Under the pieces are notes generated by a model. That model did no database searches. It was given only the letters and a program-made list of their open reading frames with translations, and had not been told where the DNA came from. From Acholoe squamosa (Eukaryota > Annelida > Polychaeta > Phyllodocida > Polynoidae): 64,000 bases of DNA. Position 1 is the stretch's first letter. Every line of letters starts with the position of its first letter. Location: positions 25,956,030 through 26,020,029 of the forward strand of contig OX439040.1 of NCBI GenBank assembly GCA_949317995.1, read 5' to 3'. A program made the position numbers and the translations under genes. Positions 45,723 to 60,312 of this stretch are shown here, in pieces.

Positions 45723-46744
45723 TTATTCAGTTTATATATGTTTATTCAGTTTTGATTGTACATAGGATAGGCTATGCACCCTAGGTCATGCCTGTTTTTC
45801 ATCCAGTGGACAATAAATGTCTCTAAATCCAGATATTTCTTCAATTGAAAGTACAATAATACGTGTTAAATATGGTTCACTAGTTGTTAGTAACTTCTTT
45901 ACATAATTTAAATGGTGTTTGATGGCCTGTACCATAACTAAATAAGGTTAGTAGCTGATGGAGCATGGATTCAGTAGGTTTATTATCTATACCTTTTTTT
46001 AGAATTTATTAGATGGGGTAAAATATGTGGAGAAAGTATTATAGTATTTATGGAGGCTGGATATCATCCAGCTCCCTAAGTGTCTTGTCATAATACATGG
46101 ACAAGAGGTAATTGAGGCAGTTGACCCTTGCCTTTTGGTCTTCGGTTTTGAATATGCTGAAAAAGATTAAATCCTAACCAATTTGTTGATAAAAGCATAG
46201 AATTTGGTAACCAGAGCTACCCTCCCATATTTGAGCAAAACCCGTATTTCGTTTTGTGCATATGCTATGGAATATGGTTTCAAACACAGTTACCTTCATA
46301 GCTTACTGTCGTTGGTCAGATGGGTAGTGAATTCCAATGATCCCTAGACAACCTCTGTGGGGATTTAGATTCCATACATCAGCCTGCACTGGATAAACTC
46401 ATTCATCTCCCCTACAATAATATCGGAAAAGGGAGTAGGATTGGCATTCCATGACGATATGGTCGCTTTACAAGGGACGGTCAAATGTATATCTGCCAGA
46501 ATGGCAAGGTGACAGACAGCTGAATGATATCCTGGAACACGATTCAAGGGAAGGCCATCTGTGGTATACTTCTAGAAGGGAGGTCTCATCCGCCGTTTAT
46601 CTGATTACACTGTGGGGGGGGGGGTAGCATATCTTTAGGTAAAATTACATTAGAAACTAATTGTATATGTTAAATTTTGCGAGGGCACAATCTACAGTTC
46701 ATTTACAATTGGAATAATGAAATTAACATTTATATGAAACTAAC

Positions 46745-46748
<4 letters not shown>

Positions 46749-46808
<60 letters not shown>
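46749..46808. repeat. (AT)n microsatellite
   Basis: About 60 bp of AT dinucleotide. The region 45715-49071 around it has no supported gene. Confidence 0.95.
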
Positions 46809-46811
<3 letters not shown>

Positions 46812-49070
46812 GTATATATAGAACAATAGAATATTTCAAAACAAGCACTTGTTTAGCTGAGCTACGGCTTCACAAAGGGCATCGATCCTTAGTTGAAGTG
46901 GTGGAGCTCTTTTCCCATTAAATCACATATGAATTAGAGTGAGGTAAGAGTTTTTGATCTGAGTCCACTTTGGTTTGCATTAGAGAAAAAAAGGAGAAAA
47001 AAAACACATGGTTCCCTCGGGTTATGCTTCTCTAGAAGACAGAAATCCCTTGCGAATACTTTGCTTGAATAAAGATATAACCTTAATCTACTCAATCTCA
47101 TCAATTCAGTTCTGATATAACTGAATAAGGCCATCCGTCTTTTTTTGTTTAAATTAGGCATACTTAGCTAGCACTTAGCTGCTCATCTGTCTTCCACATT
47201 CTCCTAGTTGCTAATCAACCTTTTCTCTTCTGCATCCTTTTCAACGGTCGATGGAGGCCGTCTTGAACCCTTAATGCCTTGGGACCCTTGTTCAGGAGTT
47301 GGAAATGGATCCATTGGACTGCTAGCCTACATTGATTAATCAATGAGGGGCTGCAGCTGTAATACCGCTGGGCTGGTCTCTGCAGCACCTTGCCCTTTTT
47401 ATAAGGCAGGCAGTTCTTGGGAATGTCAACTGGAATAAATCTTTGCTTTCCAATGAGGTACAGATGTAAACCCGCAGGCGAACTGCTTTCTGATCAGTGT
47501 GGCAGCTACACACAGTTTCCCAACTGTGTGAATATAGTGGGATACTGGTGCACTCGTTGCTTTAGTAAACCTTGAACCAATGAGTTTGATATGTAAAGTG
47601 AAAGGTATTTGTGCCCCCTTCGCTGATCAAGAGAGAACCATTATCATACATAAGCCGCATTTTTTTACACAGGGGTATTATGTCAAGAAAGGTAGTAGGA
47701 TGAACCAACTTGTGAGAGATAATTATGAATGACAGCCGTCAACGTTCACTACATAGTTGGGAGGGTATTGCAGTAGTGCCACACCGATATTGTAGTGACT
47801 GTGAGAAGACTCTGGAGGTTTTTTTTTATTGTACTACGACTGCAGCCTCCAGGTTGTTCTCATTAGGATAACATTGTGAATTTGCAGTTGCAGGGCTGTG
47901 AGATCGTTGTGCGTTAAGAAATGGCCTCCCGCCCACGGATACTGATCTAGAGCTGAATGTGGCCAGGCAATGTGTTCACGCTCTGCTACACGTAACGTGC
48001 ACAGGACTAAAAATGGGAAGACTGATCTGCTTCTATTCAGTCGACAACTGGGTGTGTAGAATTAGAGATAGATGGTTGATAGTTGGCTTGGCTGAATTGT
48101 TATCACCTTTACTCTTTACACAACCCTCCAAGTGGTATGTGCATCTGGTGCTGGCCCAACTTGTAATTTCTTTTCATATTCTTCTTTTCAATCTAGAGTA
48201 GGTTCTGTGAAATTGATTTTATTCCAACGGTAGATTCCCAATATATCTCATGAAAATAGGGTTGTCCGGTGAGATTTTGCACCATTTAGTTCATATCGAT
48301 GAGTTCGTAAGGTTTAATTATGCATGTCCCGCTCAGTGACGTAGAAGTGTTTTTCAAGGTAAAGCAAAGAAAATGCATCAATACTTTCGCGGAAGTACAT
48401 GTATATATAACCAAGTTGCACCGCGTGACATATTGCCTATGCCAAACCTTATAAAATCAATGTAAACGAACACACCAGCGTGAATATAATATTTATTCTA
48501 TGTTGAGAACGATAGACTCTATATATTCAAGCATATGGAAGGCCATTCTCCGCTCATGCATCACACTCTATACAATCTAATCCCCTGCTCACGAAGAAAC
48601 TGTCATTCGGACAGACCATCGCGGACCTCTGTCATAGCCCTCCTGCCTGCCTAGCACTGATTGCACCATTTTATAAAAGAGGATAGGTCTGTGGTGGGCA
48701 CTATAGCTACTGATTGACTGTCAATGCTATTTACCCTATCCATATAGATATTTCATTAGTATGGCAGAGTAAGGGCTAGTAGTTATGGCATGTGGTCATA
48801 TAGCATTATATGTTATCATTATGAGGGATTAGTGAGTGGTTGGTAAGTTGCTCAATGAGCTGCTCTGTGGCTAGCAGTGGCTAGTACAGCTAGACAAACA
48901 GTGACAGTATGTGGTAATTGTGCGCGGCACAGAGTGGTTCAATAATTTACCCAAACATAACCCTGACACTGTGCCTGAGCAGTTCATTATGTAGAGGTCT
49001 AATAAAAGAAATAAAAAAGAAATCAATACCCGTTAAAATACTCTCAACTCTCCCCATCTCAGCTGCACAC

Positions 49071-49071
<1 letters not shown>

Positions 49072-49125
<54 letters not shown>
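49072..49125 (+). repeat. (CT)n microsatellite
   Basis: 54 bp of CT dinucleotide. It produces an artificial serine-leucine open frame. Confidence 0.95.
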
Positions 49126-49130
<5 letters not shown>

Positions 49131-50007
49131 TGATCATTTATGATCAGGTTAACACAAGACGAATAACGATTGCTACCACCATATTCACCATAACCCCCTC
49201 CAACCACAGGCTGTGGTTAATCATGGGGAAACAAGACCTAGCACCTTCGCCCATATGTACCGCTCTGTCAATAGAATCAACTCCTTTCCTGGTTGTTAAG
49301 TGATAGCATTTGCCTTATAGACATTTAACTGTTGCCTCAAGTGGAATGACTCTCGAATTGATTTCCCTCTTTTTCCTTCTATTAAAGAAAGGTGGGAAAT
49401 TCGATTCTTGTATCTATTCAAATCAGCAATGCATTGTTAGTGTCAGTATCAATTAATAACAAATACCTATTCCATGCTCCCTCTTAAGATTTACAGTGCT
49501 GGAATACACGCCACAGAAGAACCGGATACTACCTTACAAAAGGGACAAATACAGACGGGCAGCCATACACTGAAAAATTGGGGTCTTCAAAGTAAGCAGC
49601 ATAAGATAAACATAGTAAAACCTGTCAGATTCAACCTGCCAGACCTGGCAAAGACTCTTTGTACTGACAACTTATATGTCTAGGTTGACTACTTTAAGAC
49701 TTGTCCCTCTATGATCGTCAGGTAGGGCCATGTGCCTGGACCATCTCATCAGGGCGAAGAATCTTCACCACGGCTATATCTGAATTTGACAGGTTTGCCT
49801 CGTATATTCTATAATGTTCAATAAACCTTGGCACTGGGTGATTCCATAAGCCTAAGGTATATACTGTCCACCTGTTAAACTGCCAGCAAAGAACTAATGC
49901 ATAGACCTGCCAGTAATGTGTTGTTCTTGTTTGCGATACCCTTTTTGTTACTCACAAGGGCGGCATTCATGCATCATTTAATGGAAAGCACTAGGACATT
50001 ATATGTA

Positions 50008-50217
50008 TTAATGTATATCTATGAAAAGGTTAAGGACATAGACAGAGTTGCACAATAAAGTGTCGACACAATCAATTTCTTCATACGCAGGGTTGTTGTT
50101 GTTCCAAAAGAGGCCTCCAGTCTCATTTGGAACATGGGATTCACTAGGGATTTCTTTCACAACATCAATCTTACTTTGTGTGGAGAAGACAAGCAATGTC
50201 TCACCATAATATATCAT
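50008..50217 (-). CDS. Possible terminal exon of a membrane receptor-like gene, unrecognised
   Basis: On minus it reads SKIDVVKEIPSESHVPNETG, then NNNNPAYEEIDCVDTLL and NSVYVLNLF before a stop. Two tyrosine motifs (NPAYEEI, NSVY) resemble receptor cytoplasmic tails. An AG lies just before the codons for KIDVV. A decayed relative lies at 19395-19490. No upstream exon was found, so this may be a gene fragment or chance. Confidence 0.25.
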   Translation of the reverse strand: MIYYGETLLVFSTQSKIDVVKEIPSESHVPNETGGLFWNNNNPAYEEIDCVDTLLCNSVYVLNLFIDIH

Positions 50218-50546
50218 TGTGAAGGCTTAATGGCCCCTGTCCATATTACCGATTTAATGGACAGCTTCCTACATGAGTGAGTATTCTGTCCTGTGCATCG
50301 TCTCTCCACATCTATTATTCTAGTCAGTTCACAGTTCATTACTTCTCTATACTAATGTGTGTAAATTGTCCCCCTCTCTCTCTGAATGTGGCGTGTCAGG
50401 TGTGTCATGATGCAGCTTTAGATCAGTTTAATCCTCCACCCACCGTAGAATTGGGCCTGAGTGTGATATAGGAGGAATTCAGAACTACATGTCTTTCCAG
50501 TTCTATGTCGCGATGCAACACTGACCCAACCTCTTTCTTTATTGGT

Positions 50547-50874
50547 GAATATTAATGACTCATATTGTGATTCATGTTTACTCTTTCCCTACTAAATGGT
50601 ATGTACCATTTTTATATGAGTGCTCCCTGTATGTGTATACAGGAGATATTTCCTTCATATGGCGGGAACACTAAGTCAGGTTCCTCACCAGCTAAGGACT
50701 ATAACAGAAGGGGGCTCCGGCAGTCCTATCCCCTGTCATAATACCTGTGTGAATGTACAAGGTTCTATGGGCATAGTGTTTCACTTGCCCACAAGATGTC
50801 ACTAATGAGCCATACTGCACAGGAAACCACTCATCCATGAAGTACCAAAAACACTCAGCTGTTTTAGTGTCGAC
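50547..50874 (+). repeat. Dispersed repeat, copy B (partner at 17749-18083)
   Basis: High identity to copy A with a few indels, sharing the TTTTAGTGTCGAC end. Confidence 0.75.
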
Positions 50875-53800
50875 TAAAACACCTCATGCCGCCATAGGCA
50901 GCTTTTAGAAAAATCAGATATGATTTACATTTAAATTTGATGTCAAAATGTGCAAGGATGTCTTGTGGTTAAGCAAACTCTATTTTCCAGTGATCAAGAG
51001 TTTACACGAAAGCAGAGCTGAATATATTGTCTCTGTGAATAAGCGACTGAATTAAAAAAAAAAACACTTTTGCATTGAACTAGGCACATTCTGATTGTAT
51101 TTCAAAACCCTATCCTCATCATCTAAGCAATGCATGTAAGATAATACTCATATTTTTTATAGAAGGTGTGGTCGTCAGGTGTCATAGAAATGCTTTTAAA
51201 TACCTTACAGTCCATAAATCTATCCGACACCATTATGCCATGATGCCGAGTGATATTGTATTGTGGGTTCATTTACTCAAGTATTTATAAAAGTGTCGTA
51301 TGTGGCATTCTTATGGATCTCGTTGAATGACATTGCACATGACATATAAATTAACATAATATCTCCTATCCATTGAAGAAAGGAATTCCCATGAATACTG
51401 ATGTTTAACAGAACATCGTTGCCTCAGTGCAGCAAGGTTGTATCTGCAAATTTCAAGTTTTGCAAGAGTGGCAAAAGAAGGGTTGCAATTACTATAGCAC
51501 ACAGTTGACACAACCATATTGCATTGGATCCTGTTGACAGATATACCTAGACAGAGAGAGTTTCAATACTTTCATAAAAGGCAGATAACGGTCAATAGAT
51601 GGTAAAACAGAAGAAAACTTAATTTTGCCAAAATGTCAGTTACATCCTTGTTGCACTCATGCCGCTCATGCTGCTCGAAGGAAATTCATGGCAATGTAGC
51701 CAAGCATTAACCCTTTAACTGCCTGCCCTCAAATAGGTCATCTGACCCTTAACTGCCTGCCTTATGCCCTATGGCAGCAGAATGGGCATGCCATGCTGCC
51801 CTAAAGTAGCTTAAGAGGTTGACTAATATCAATAACTATGGGATTTTGAACTTTTCTAATTAGAATTTTTGTGAGATAGGGATATCTACCATAAAGTAGT
51901 GCTGCTCTTGGGCAACCCATTATGCTGCCCTGAGGCAGCAAGGGCGTTTCAGGGGCATTTTAGATGCTGACTGAGGGCAGCTGCAGCCCCTAAAGGTTAA
52001 GCCTATACACTGATGTGAAAGATAATTCTTATATGGTTCAGAGGTGAGTATAAGATGTGACCCAATGATCTTGACCTTTAACTTGAGGTCATTATATAAG
52101 CCGTTGTTCTTGATATATTAGATACACAATGTCATATTCAGTACTTAGGCTGAAAAAAAAGAAGATTTTCCGGTAACATAGTCAAAAATGCTGGGGTCGG
52201 TAGGTCGGATTTCCTTTTACTATCCTATGCCTCATATAGTTGTACTATGTTAGGTTTTCACTGGTTATTGTAATAAATGATCATTTCCCTGCATGGAATA
52301 TAAGAACATGATGGGAAAATACATGTATGTATTCCGAATACAAGTTTTGATATAAGAACTAAAAAAAAAATTGAAAAAACTTTCCGAAAAGATTCTGAGG
52401 TCGGCCCATTTTAGCTGAGGTTGATTGGGTGACCGAAAGCTTTTTTATTGGCCTTGAGGAATTTTTCTCCTATATAAACATTTTTGTAGTTCTTTTCAAT
52501 TAATTTTCAAGTTTTTTTTATGATTGTTAATCTAATTCGAAAAAAATAATATTAACCTAGAAACCTCGAAATTCCAGCTTGGCAACATTGATAATTGGAT
52601 TCACAGGTGAAAATTTACTGTGTTGCTTGGCCCTACTGCTCCACTATTTTCACATTGAGGTCCACCAGTCTATCTTGTATCATGTAGTACAATATGTGTG
52701 GCCTATATCAATAATAATTGCTATCAACTCAGATGATACACATCAGTACCTTCAGGTCGAATCCCACGATGCAATTTTCACAGAAAGGTTTCTGCACTTT
52801 AGCAACCTGTTGCGATTTGGTGTTCTGTTTGTACATTGCAAGAGGTATAACAGTTATAGAGAGGTATAATGGCAAAGAGACTCTTGCAAATTGGGTGGCA
52901 AATTATGATCCAGATAACTAGATATCTTTCCTTGCTTAACTGAAAAGTTTCTGCAATTTACAGTATAACTGACAGGAGTCAAACTGGAGGGGGTCACTCC
53001 AGATATCTATTAGATAATGAGCATACACTTTTATAGGATATTGACATGACACAGTGTGACAATGTATGAACTGTGTGTCTATTATTGTGAACCAATATTA
53101 AAGAGGTGTGTTTGATTTATTGTCAACATTTAACGAATTATCAATAATGACAGGTTCCTAGTCTTAATTATATGAAGTAACAGACCCCAAAATAAAATCT
53201 GAAGGCTGAAAAATCAAAGCAGTGTTGTCTAAATTTCAGAGATTGAAGGCACTTTACAACTCACAGTGGGCTTTGAGACAATAGTGTTACCTGCAATAAC
53301 TCTTGCATTTTTTTACTATAAGCAAGGATCACAATTTGCAACAGGCCATAATTGCAAGCTATTTTAAGTGATGAATTGCATCGTGGGATCCGACCTATAG
53401 GGTCTTGCACAAGGAACAGTGCATGCATGTATTGAGATGGGGCCATCTTTTATAAAATCTCTGAAAACAAATGTAATCTATGTCTTTTTTAGACCGTCTT
53501 TTTCCGCCAAGCTATAGTCATCCAAAGGTTGTGATAGCAGTTTGTGTGTAGTAAAAAGGAATGCCATTGCCATTATTCCCTTGATTTTGGACCAATTGTC
53601 CTGAAACACACCTTTTTTGGCCTAAATGATATTGGTTGCTGCTGTTTGTGAAACTGATGTATGTTCACAGTGAGGAAATCAGAAAAATAAAAGACTGCAT
53701 TGTTTTACTCCTGAGTGATTGGTTTTACTGCAAATACTTCGTCCATTCTCGTTACATTTTTTCAATGATTCAAAAAGGGAACAATATTTATCCTGTAAGG

Positions 53801-56159
53801 CAACGCCAAAAGACGTTCTTTCTTGTTTCCAGGCCTTGAATGTACAACGTGGTTGGAATCAATATTCAATCCTTGAAAGTGGGTGTCCTATATATATATG
53901 AGAACTGATGCCGACTGTGTTGTCTAAACTAATTCATAAATGGACCAATGCAATTTCATCCAATCCTTTTTCCGAGTTTCCATACCAGATAATGTCAACA
54001 CATAGATGCACAGGCAGTTTAACACTTACAAAATAGGTTTTAGCCGTATTGGATATGACATTCTGATTCGAGCATGGCTTTTGCAACTGCTTCGGTACAG
54101 TAGCTTTATGTAGTTCTGTTACACACGCTGACTGACTGCCAACATTTACCTAATAGGAAAAGGTTAAATTAACCATCCAACTACCACAGAACCCCACGTA
54201 TAAGGCGCGTTAGTAATCTAGTCACGGATTCAGACAGAGTGCACCGAGACCTTCCCATTTATACCTTACAAAGTTAGGTAAATTTCTTGCAGCGTCGCAA
54301 GCTCTAGGTGTGTCTTATGTACGCGGGTTACTATGATAAGTATTAAAAGCATTTTGTCTATTTTCAGAAAGAAAGTGAAACATTAAGTATCTTACTTACT
54401 GTTTGAATAATTTATATACTACAGTATACTCAAAAGTAGGCAGCAAACTTCACTACATGCACATTATCACCCAACATAATCTAATTGTTCTGAATCCCAC
54501 CCATCTGCTCCAATTTTACTGCACCCATGATTAGAATAATAAATATTGCTGTAACAAAATGTTCCTTATGGGAAACCACTGGAGATCTTTCCAACACCCG
54601 TCTCATTAAGACTAACGGGGTCTCATCTCTTTAGGTTGTTTTAGGAGGTGACCAGCGAGATGGGAATAGAGTGCCGATTTTATCAAGTGGTATTTTATCT
54701 GTTGGAAATGGGAGAGTTGCGGGGTGATTAGGGTCGTGGGTAAATGATTGCACTCTACTTCTTTTGTTTGGTCTTGGGAATATTTGATTGTGTAGATATC
54801 AAAAGGTGTGGACAATCCCTCATCTCTTTTGAGGCTTCTGTTATCCATCGGTCATTTTCACTCTCATTCCTTCATCAACTGATCTACTATCTTGACCTTC
54901 CTTTCCACTTCCTTCACAAAACCCCTTTCCTTCTCCATACTGCCCTGACCTACAACCAGGAGGGAGAGGCATGAATTGAGTTTAGTATTAATATGTGTGG
55001 CATCCAGGGGTTTGGGGTCAGGAGGTGGGAGGCCAGTGACTGCGCTCCCAGCCATTAATCTGCACCCCGAGACCCTTCTTACCATCATTTGTACTTAACT
55101 TACGAGGCTTAAAAAACAGTAACCTGGACCGTTGGCCTAAACCCGGGGCTTCACCCAATCAGATCTCACTAGGTCAAATTTGTGTGAGATTTTGGTGCAT
55201 TGGGACCGGCTCAGGGGTAGTCGGAAGGCACTGCTTTAGAAAGTATTCCCCTCTACCTGCAACCCTTATCTTCTTTTTTACTCTCCATGGAGAACGGTCT
55301 ACAGGGATTCTACAATTGTACTACCATGTGTTTAAAAAACTCTTATCCATCAATAATTTGTGTATCTGCACTGGTGTATATTTGCTGTACATGTACATTT
55401 ATTTTGAGATCCCTACTTCTTTCTCACTATGTTGAGAACGTTGATTCACACAAAACCAGATAAGAGGATAGGTTATAATATTATAGGCATTTCTATTTCG
55501 TACGCATTTCGTTAGATGTACAAGTGAGTGATGTTCACATAGTAGCTGCCAAAGGAAAGATTTACCCTTCACACAGGTTTTTCAAACACCTATCATAATA
55601 ATAAGGCTAGATGAAGTGTTCAAATTTCCCATCAGTCCTTATCACCTTCTTGCTGAAGTGATGTCCCCTACACATATATCTCAATCTACTCCCTAACCCA
55701 CTTACATAGCCCCTGTAGCAAGATGATTAGGCCTGTAATGGTGGAAATGGTGATATATGTTATATCTACAGATATTCATGCATATTTTATAACAGACTCA
55801 TGTTTTTACAAACCAGGATAGAGGGGATCGATGGTGGGAGAAGGAAGAGACTATGTGCTACATACTGAGGCACATACTGATGGCAGCAATGGTGGAAGGC
55901 TGTCAGAAGGTGACTAAACGTGTCTCAGTTAGGAGAAATCTGTAATGTTGGTTATGCCCAAGGTGTGGTGTGTGCTATCACCAGCCTTGTGGTGACCAGA
56001 GATGTATTGGTTATGACCTGGGTGTCTGGGTCACTGTGTAGTCTGCCGCTGCTGCTGACTGCCTACCTAAGTTGATGCCGCTTTAGTTTATTGTTACATT
56101 TGTCTTTGGTAGAATGCCTTCTTTACCACTAGGACTGCAACTCTCAATACCACAGCCCC
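50875..56159. other. No supported gene
   Basis: AT-rich. Fragments resembling the AACCCTTTAA repeat occur at 51709-52000. No exon with family similarity was recognised. Confidence 0.35.
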
Positions 56160-57475
56160 AAAATCCTAAATCAAGGATTAAATAGAGTTTAGAGCTACTG
56201 CTATTTGGGAGTTAGAATTGGCAATGAAGGAATCCATCAATGATCTCATTAGGAAGGTAAATCACAGGCTTTTTAGATTTGCAAAGATGCGACATAACCT
56301 AAGCAGGGAGGATGCCATTTTGGTATACAAATCTACTATCGTAAGTCTATTTGATTATGCCAGCTTCCTGCATGGAGGAGCCAAACAAGATCTTTTGGCA
56401 AAATTACAAAATTACAGAATTGGGGTCTCAGAATTTGCTTTCGTTGCTCAGTCCAGGATATGAGTCTTGATGATCTGCATGAACAAAGTGGTGTTCCATA
56501 TCTGGAAAGAAGAAGAGATGAACTGCATCTCTCTTTTATGTACAAGTGTTCTGTAACTGGCAAACACTTACATGTTCCTAATAATGTGAACAGAACCACA
56601 CATAGCTCAAATAAGGTTAAGTTTGAGGTAAAGCGGCCCAAAAGAGACTTCTATAAACGGTCCCCATTGTATAGGGGAGTAAAGTTGTGGGATAACCTGG
56701 ATGAATGGTACCAGAAAAGTGAGACAAAGCAGCAGTTCAAGAGCAGGCTAAACAGGATCATGGACTTGCACAAGAAGAGTAGAAGACCCGCAAATGCTGA
56801 TCTACCACAAAACAGTCTACTTATTGACGAATCTATTGTCATAATTTGACATCTAACTGTATTAACTGTAAACACAATGTCAGAGCATATCAATTGGATA
56901 TACTCGCTCCGTATTTCAAGAAATTATCTTTATGTGGCTTATGGCAAAATTCTGTCTTTTTTTTTAATTATTTTTCTTTTCTACACTAGACTTGTCAGTG
57001 CTGCATCCCTCTCCTATTTTCTCTTCATGAGAGCTATTTTCTGTCTTTGCAAAAAGCAGTCAACCGCAATAAGACTTCGTTTCCTTTTTTCACCCAAATG
57101 GCTTGACTAGCCCTTTTCTTTGTATGTATATGATTGTATGTAAATATGTCTTTTTCCACTGTTCTTTTTATTTTTCTGTGTATTCCGGTATAATACTATA
57201 ACTACTTCTCCTGACTTGGGGATGGAATCTGAGTCACTTTTTCTCACCATTGATCCAAAGGTAAACTCACTGATCATTGTAAATATCATTTTTGCTTTCC
57301 GGACACCTTAAGTGTGTGATCTGGAGAATGGTATATCATTTAATTTATATTTAATTTTCTTTTCTTTTGTATATGAACCAAGGTGAAATACCACAGGTCA
57401 CACATTTGACTGACTTAATTATCACTACAGCATGTAGTGGATCGGTTAATAAAGATTTTTAAAAAAAAAAAAACA
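56160..57475 (+). mobile_element. 5'-truncated non-LTR retrotransposon (CR1/L2-like)
   Basis: Only the C-terminal end of the reverse transcriptase remains, followed by about 600 nt of 3' UTR, an AATAAA near 57449 and a poly(A) run ending at about 57473. 5' truncation and poly(A) fit target-primed insertion. Confidence 0.8.
56218..56849 (+). pseudogene. Reverse transcriptase C-terminal fragment
   Basis: NDLIRKVNHRLFRFAKMRHN and AILVYKSTIVSLFDYASFLH come first, then after a 1-nt frameshift near 56410 LHEQSGVPYLERRRDELHLS and SPLYRGVKLWDNLDEW. This is the typical post-thumb tail of CR1/L2-type elements. No catalytic domain is left. Confidence 0.8.
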
Positions 57476-57515
57476 TTACTCTTTTAGCCTACAGTCAGTA
57501 GCAGTCATTGACACC

Positions 57516-58335
57516 TGTTGGGTTCCATTATGTCCACCCATTCCAATGTATCCATCAGATCCTTCATTTTGTTTAGTCCAACATGTTTTGTTCCAAAATT
57601 ACTTATTCCTTTGTCCACATTTTGTCCACCAGCTCTTGTTTCAAAATGTCCACCAAAAGTGTCAAAATTCCATTGTGTCCACCAACTCTTGTTCCAAAAT
57701 ATCCACAAAAATTTCAAAATTCCATTGTGTCCACCAGGTTTTGTTTCGAAACATCCGCAAAAGGTTCAAAACCCCATTTTGTCTGCGAGTTTTTGGTTCA
57801 ATATCTCCACCAAAAGTGTCCAGAAACCATTCCATCCACCAGCCCTTGTTCCAAAATATCAGCAAAAAATGTTCAAATTCCATTGAGTCCCTAGGTTTTG
57901 TTCCAAAATGTCTGCAAACAGTTCCAAAGTCCATTTCATTCACAGGGTTAGTTCCAAGTTATCCACAAAAATGCCCAGGTTTTATTGTGTCCACCAGGTT
58001 TTGTTCTGTTTTGATGCCGTCCACAAGTATTAGTTCCAAAATGTCCGCAAAATTGTCCACATTCCATTGTGTCCACTAATGATGGCTTATTCTGTTTTGT
58101 CCATAAAGGTTTGTTTCAAAATGCCCGCTAGTTCCATTTTTTCCACTATGTTTTGTTCCAAAACGCCCGCTAATTTCATTTTGTCTACAAATGTTGAGAT
58201 GCCATTCTGTCCACCAAAAGTTGTTGTGAAATGTCCACCAATTCCATATAGTCAGCCAGGTTCCCTTCTGAAATGTGCATATGAATTGATATCTGATGAG
58301 GCCTCAGAAGAAGTCTGATATTGTTTGAACATATC
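57516..58335 (+). repeat. Left arm of foldback-like element B
   Basis: About 16 diverged units of roughly 50 bp. Open frames in three phases are products of the repeat. Confidence 0.75.
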
Positions 58336-59109
58336 CACCATCAATAATGTCCCTATTAAGAAAAATTAGCCCTACCTCTAAAACCCAAAATCACCACAGG
58401 CATGATCTTGATTTTTGGGTCTCGTGCATGTCAGATTCATTTTGGTAATATGCTAAATCATAGGAGATTGTTTCTGGGGACAGGCCGACAAATTAGCAAA
58501 AAATCTCAGAAATTCTCAAAAAATTCTCTGAAATTCTCAAAATTAAAAAAGGTTTATGGTTGGAAACAAACATTTTTTTCTTATTTGGCCTGATATTAAT
58601 GTGGTTATTCCTCTAAATCAAATGTAGAACCTGCTTTGGGTATACAGTTGTAGCTTAAAAGTGAGAGAGGGTCAACCTATTATAAATAGACAGAACTTTT
58701 CAGAACTTTCCCCACATGACCCAGTTAGAAGTGAATTTCTGTGGTTCGCAGACATCAAGTCTATGTACTAGTAGTTAGATGAACATATGTGAAATTATAG
58801 CATCCAGCTGCCATTAGTTCCTCAGATTTGTACCCTTATACTCACGAGGCGTTGACCATTTATTAAAAAACCTCAATGTTAGAGTCAACTTCCAGATCAA
58901 ATATTGACCAGGTAGAGTGAGCTAGAGGTCTGGCATTGCTTGTTTTATCAAACACATACAACCACTATCAGGAAATGCCATAATAATGACGTTGTCATAA
59001 AGGTCTACCTTTGTTACCTAGGCCATTCTCATTCATCTTCAAGTTCTTAACATGGACAATGGGTGATGAAGTCCCTCTGATAAGTTGCCAATTCAATAGT
59101 AGATTTGTC

Positions 59110-59300
59110 CTAGAAGGAGCAACCCAACAACATATATTCAAACTGAAAAGTTACAAAAGAGAGCCCTGAAAATCTTTATGAAAGCTTATAACCAAAAAAC
59201 ACCCACTGACTACACACATAGAGAAACAGGTATACAGAAGTTACAAGATAGAAGGCAAGAACAGCTTGTTGTTCATACCTTTGAAATAGCCCAAGATTAG
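59110..59300 (+). pseudogene. Relic of a non-LTR reverse transcriptase C terminus
   Basis: One frame reads EKLQKRALKIFMKAYNQKTP, then TGIQKLQDRRQEQLVVHTFE, the tail pattern of CR1/Jockey elements. It lies inside the loop of element B. Short and degraded. Confidence 0.5.
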
Positions 59301-60312
59301 AAATGAGGCCCATACAAAACCCCCGCACCGTATTAAGGAACACAGCCCCTGACTAGAAGAATACAAAGAAGCCCACTGTATAAAGGTATCAGTCGCTGGA
59401 ACATGTCAAAACCTAGTGTCCAAACAGCACAAAGAATCAATGAGTTTAAAACCAATTGACCCCATTTTAGTCCCAGTTTAAACACCACAGTGCCCCTCTA
59501 TACCATATGCTAACATACCATAGGATTGGATACATCTAGTGCCGACTTTTCTCCCATCCCCCTTCCCCCTCCCCTCAGGCCCCGCCCAGGCAACAAACAA
59601 TCCCCCCTAACTATCTGTCTCTCATTCATTATCTCAGTGTATATTCATCTACTCATTTCAAGCTTATCACTACTTGGCTAATAGGGGATATAGCAAAATA
59701 GCTACTACCTTAATTATAATCAACTTTTTCTTCTTTTTTGTTTGTTGCTTTTCAACATGTATGAAATATCACATCTTGTGTTTTTATGTAACGCAGACCT
59801 CCTAGTATACATAGCCATGAGCATATTGTAACAAAAGTACTGTAGGCAGTCATAGAAGATCACTCACATGGATAAATGACAAAGTCTAACCAAAAAAATA
59901 ATTAGATATAGCTGCCTCAACATGGGAAAATATAGAATTTTGGCACATTCTAACAGCTATTTTGGGCCTGTGGGATAAATAGCAGCAACTAATATGCAAG
60001 GCGTCACTGAAAAGTACTATTTTTACGCTGAAGTGGAAAAAAAGATAGAAAAGAGTTTAAAAATTGTGAACTCTCACCATGAGGGAAGCATAGAAACCAC
60101 AGAAAATACACTAAAGTAAGTATATGTTCATAAAAAAGATGCAAAAGAAATAGTAATGAGAGGTTATTCCCCAACTTTTCTCTATATATTATGATTATGA
60201 TTATGGCAATGTTAATCTTCCATTTCAATCTAAATACTTTATCAGAAACAAAAGTCTCTAAAAATAACCTGAATAGCCTATTCACATCATCAATCATGAC
60301 CTTCTTGGAATG

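Noticed and set aside
48918-49133. Open frame ending in alternating serine and leucine
   Set aside because: Produced by the (CT)n microsatellite.
57518-58079. Three overlapping frames of 100-177 codons
   Set aside because: All lie in the tandem-repeat arm of foldback-like element B and use different phases of one repeat.
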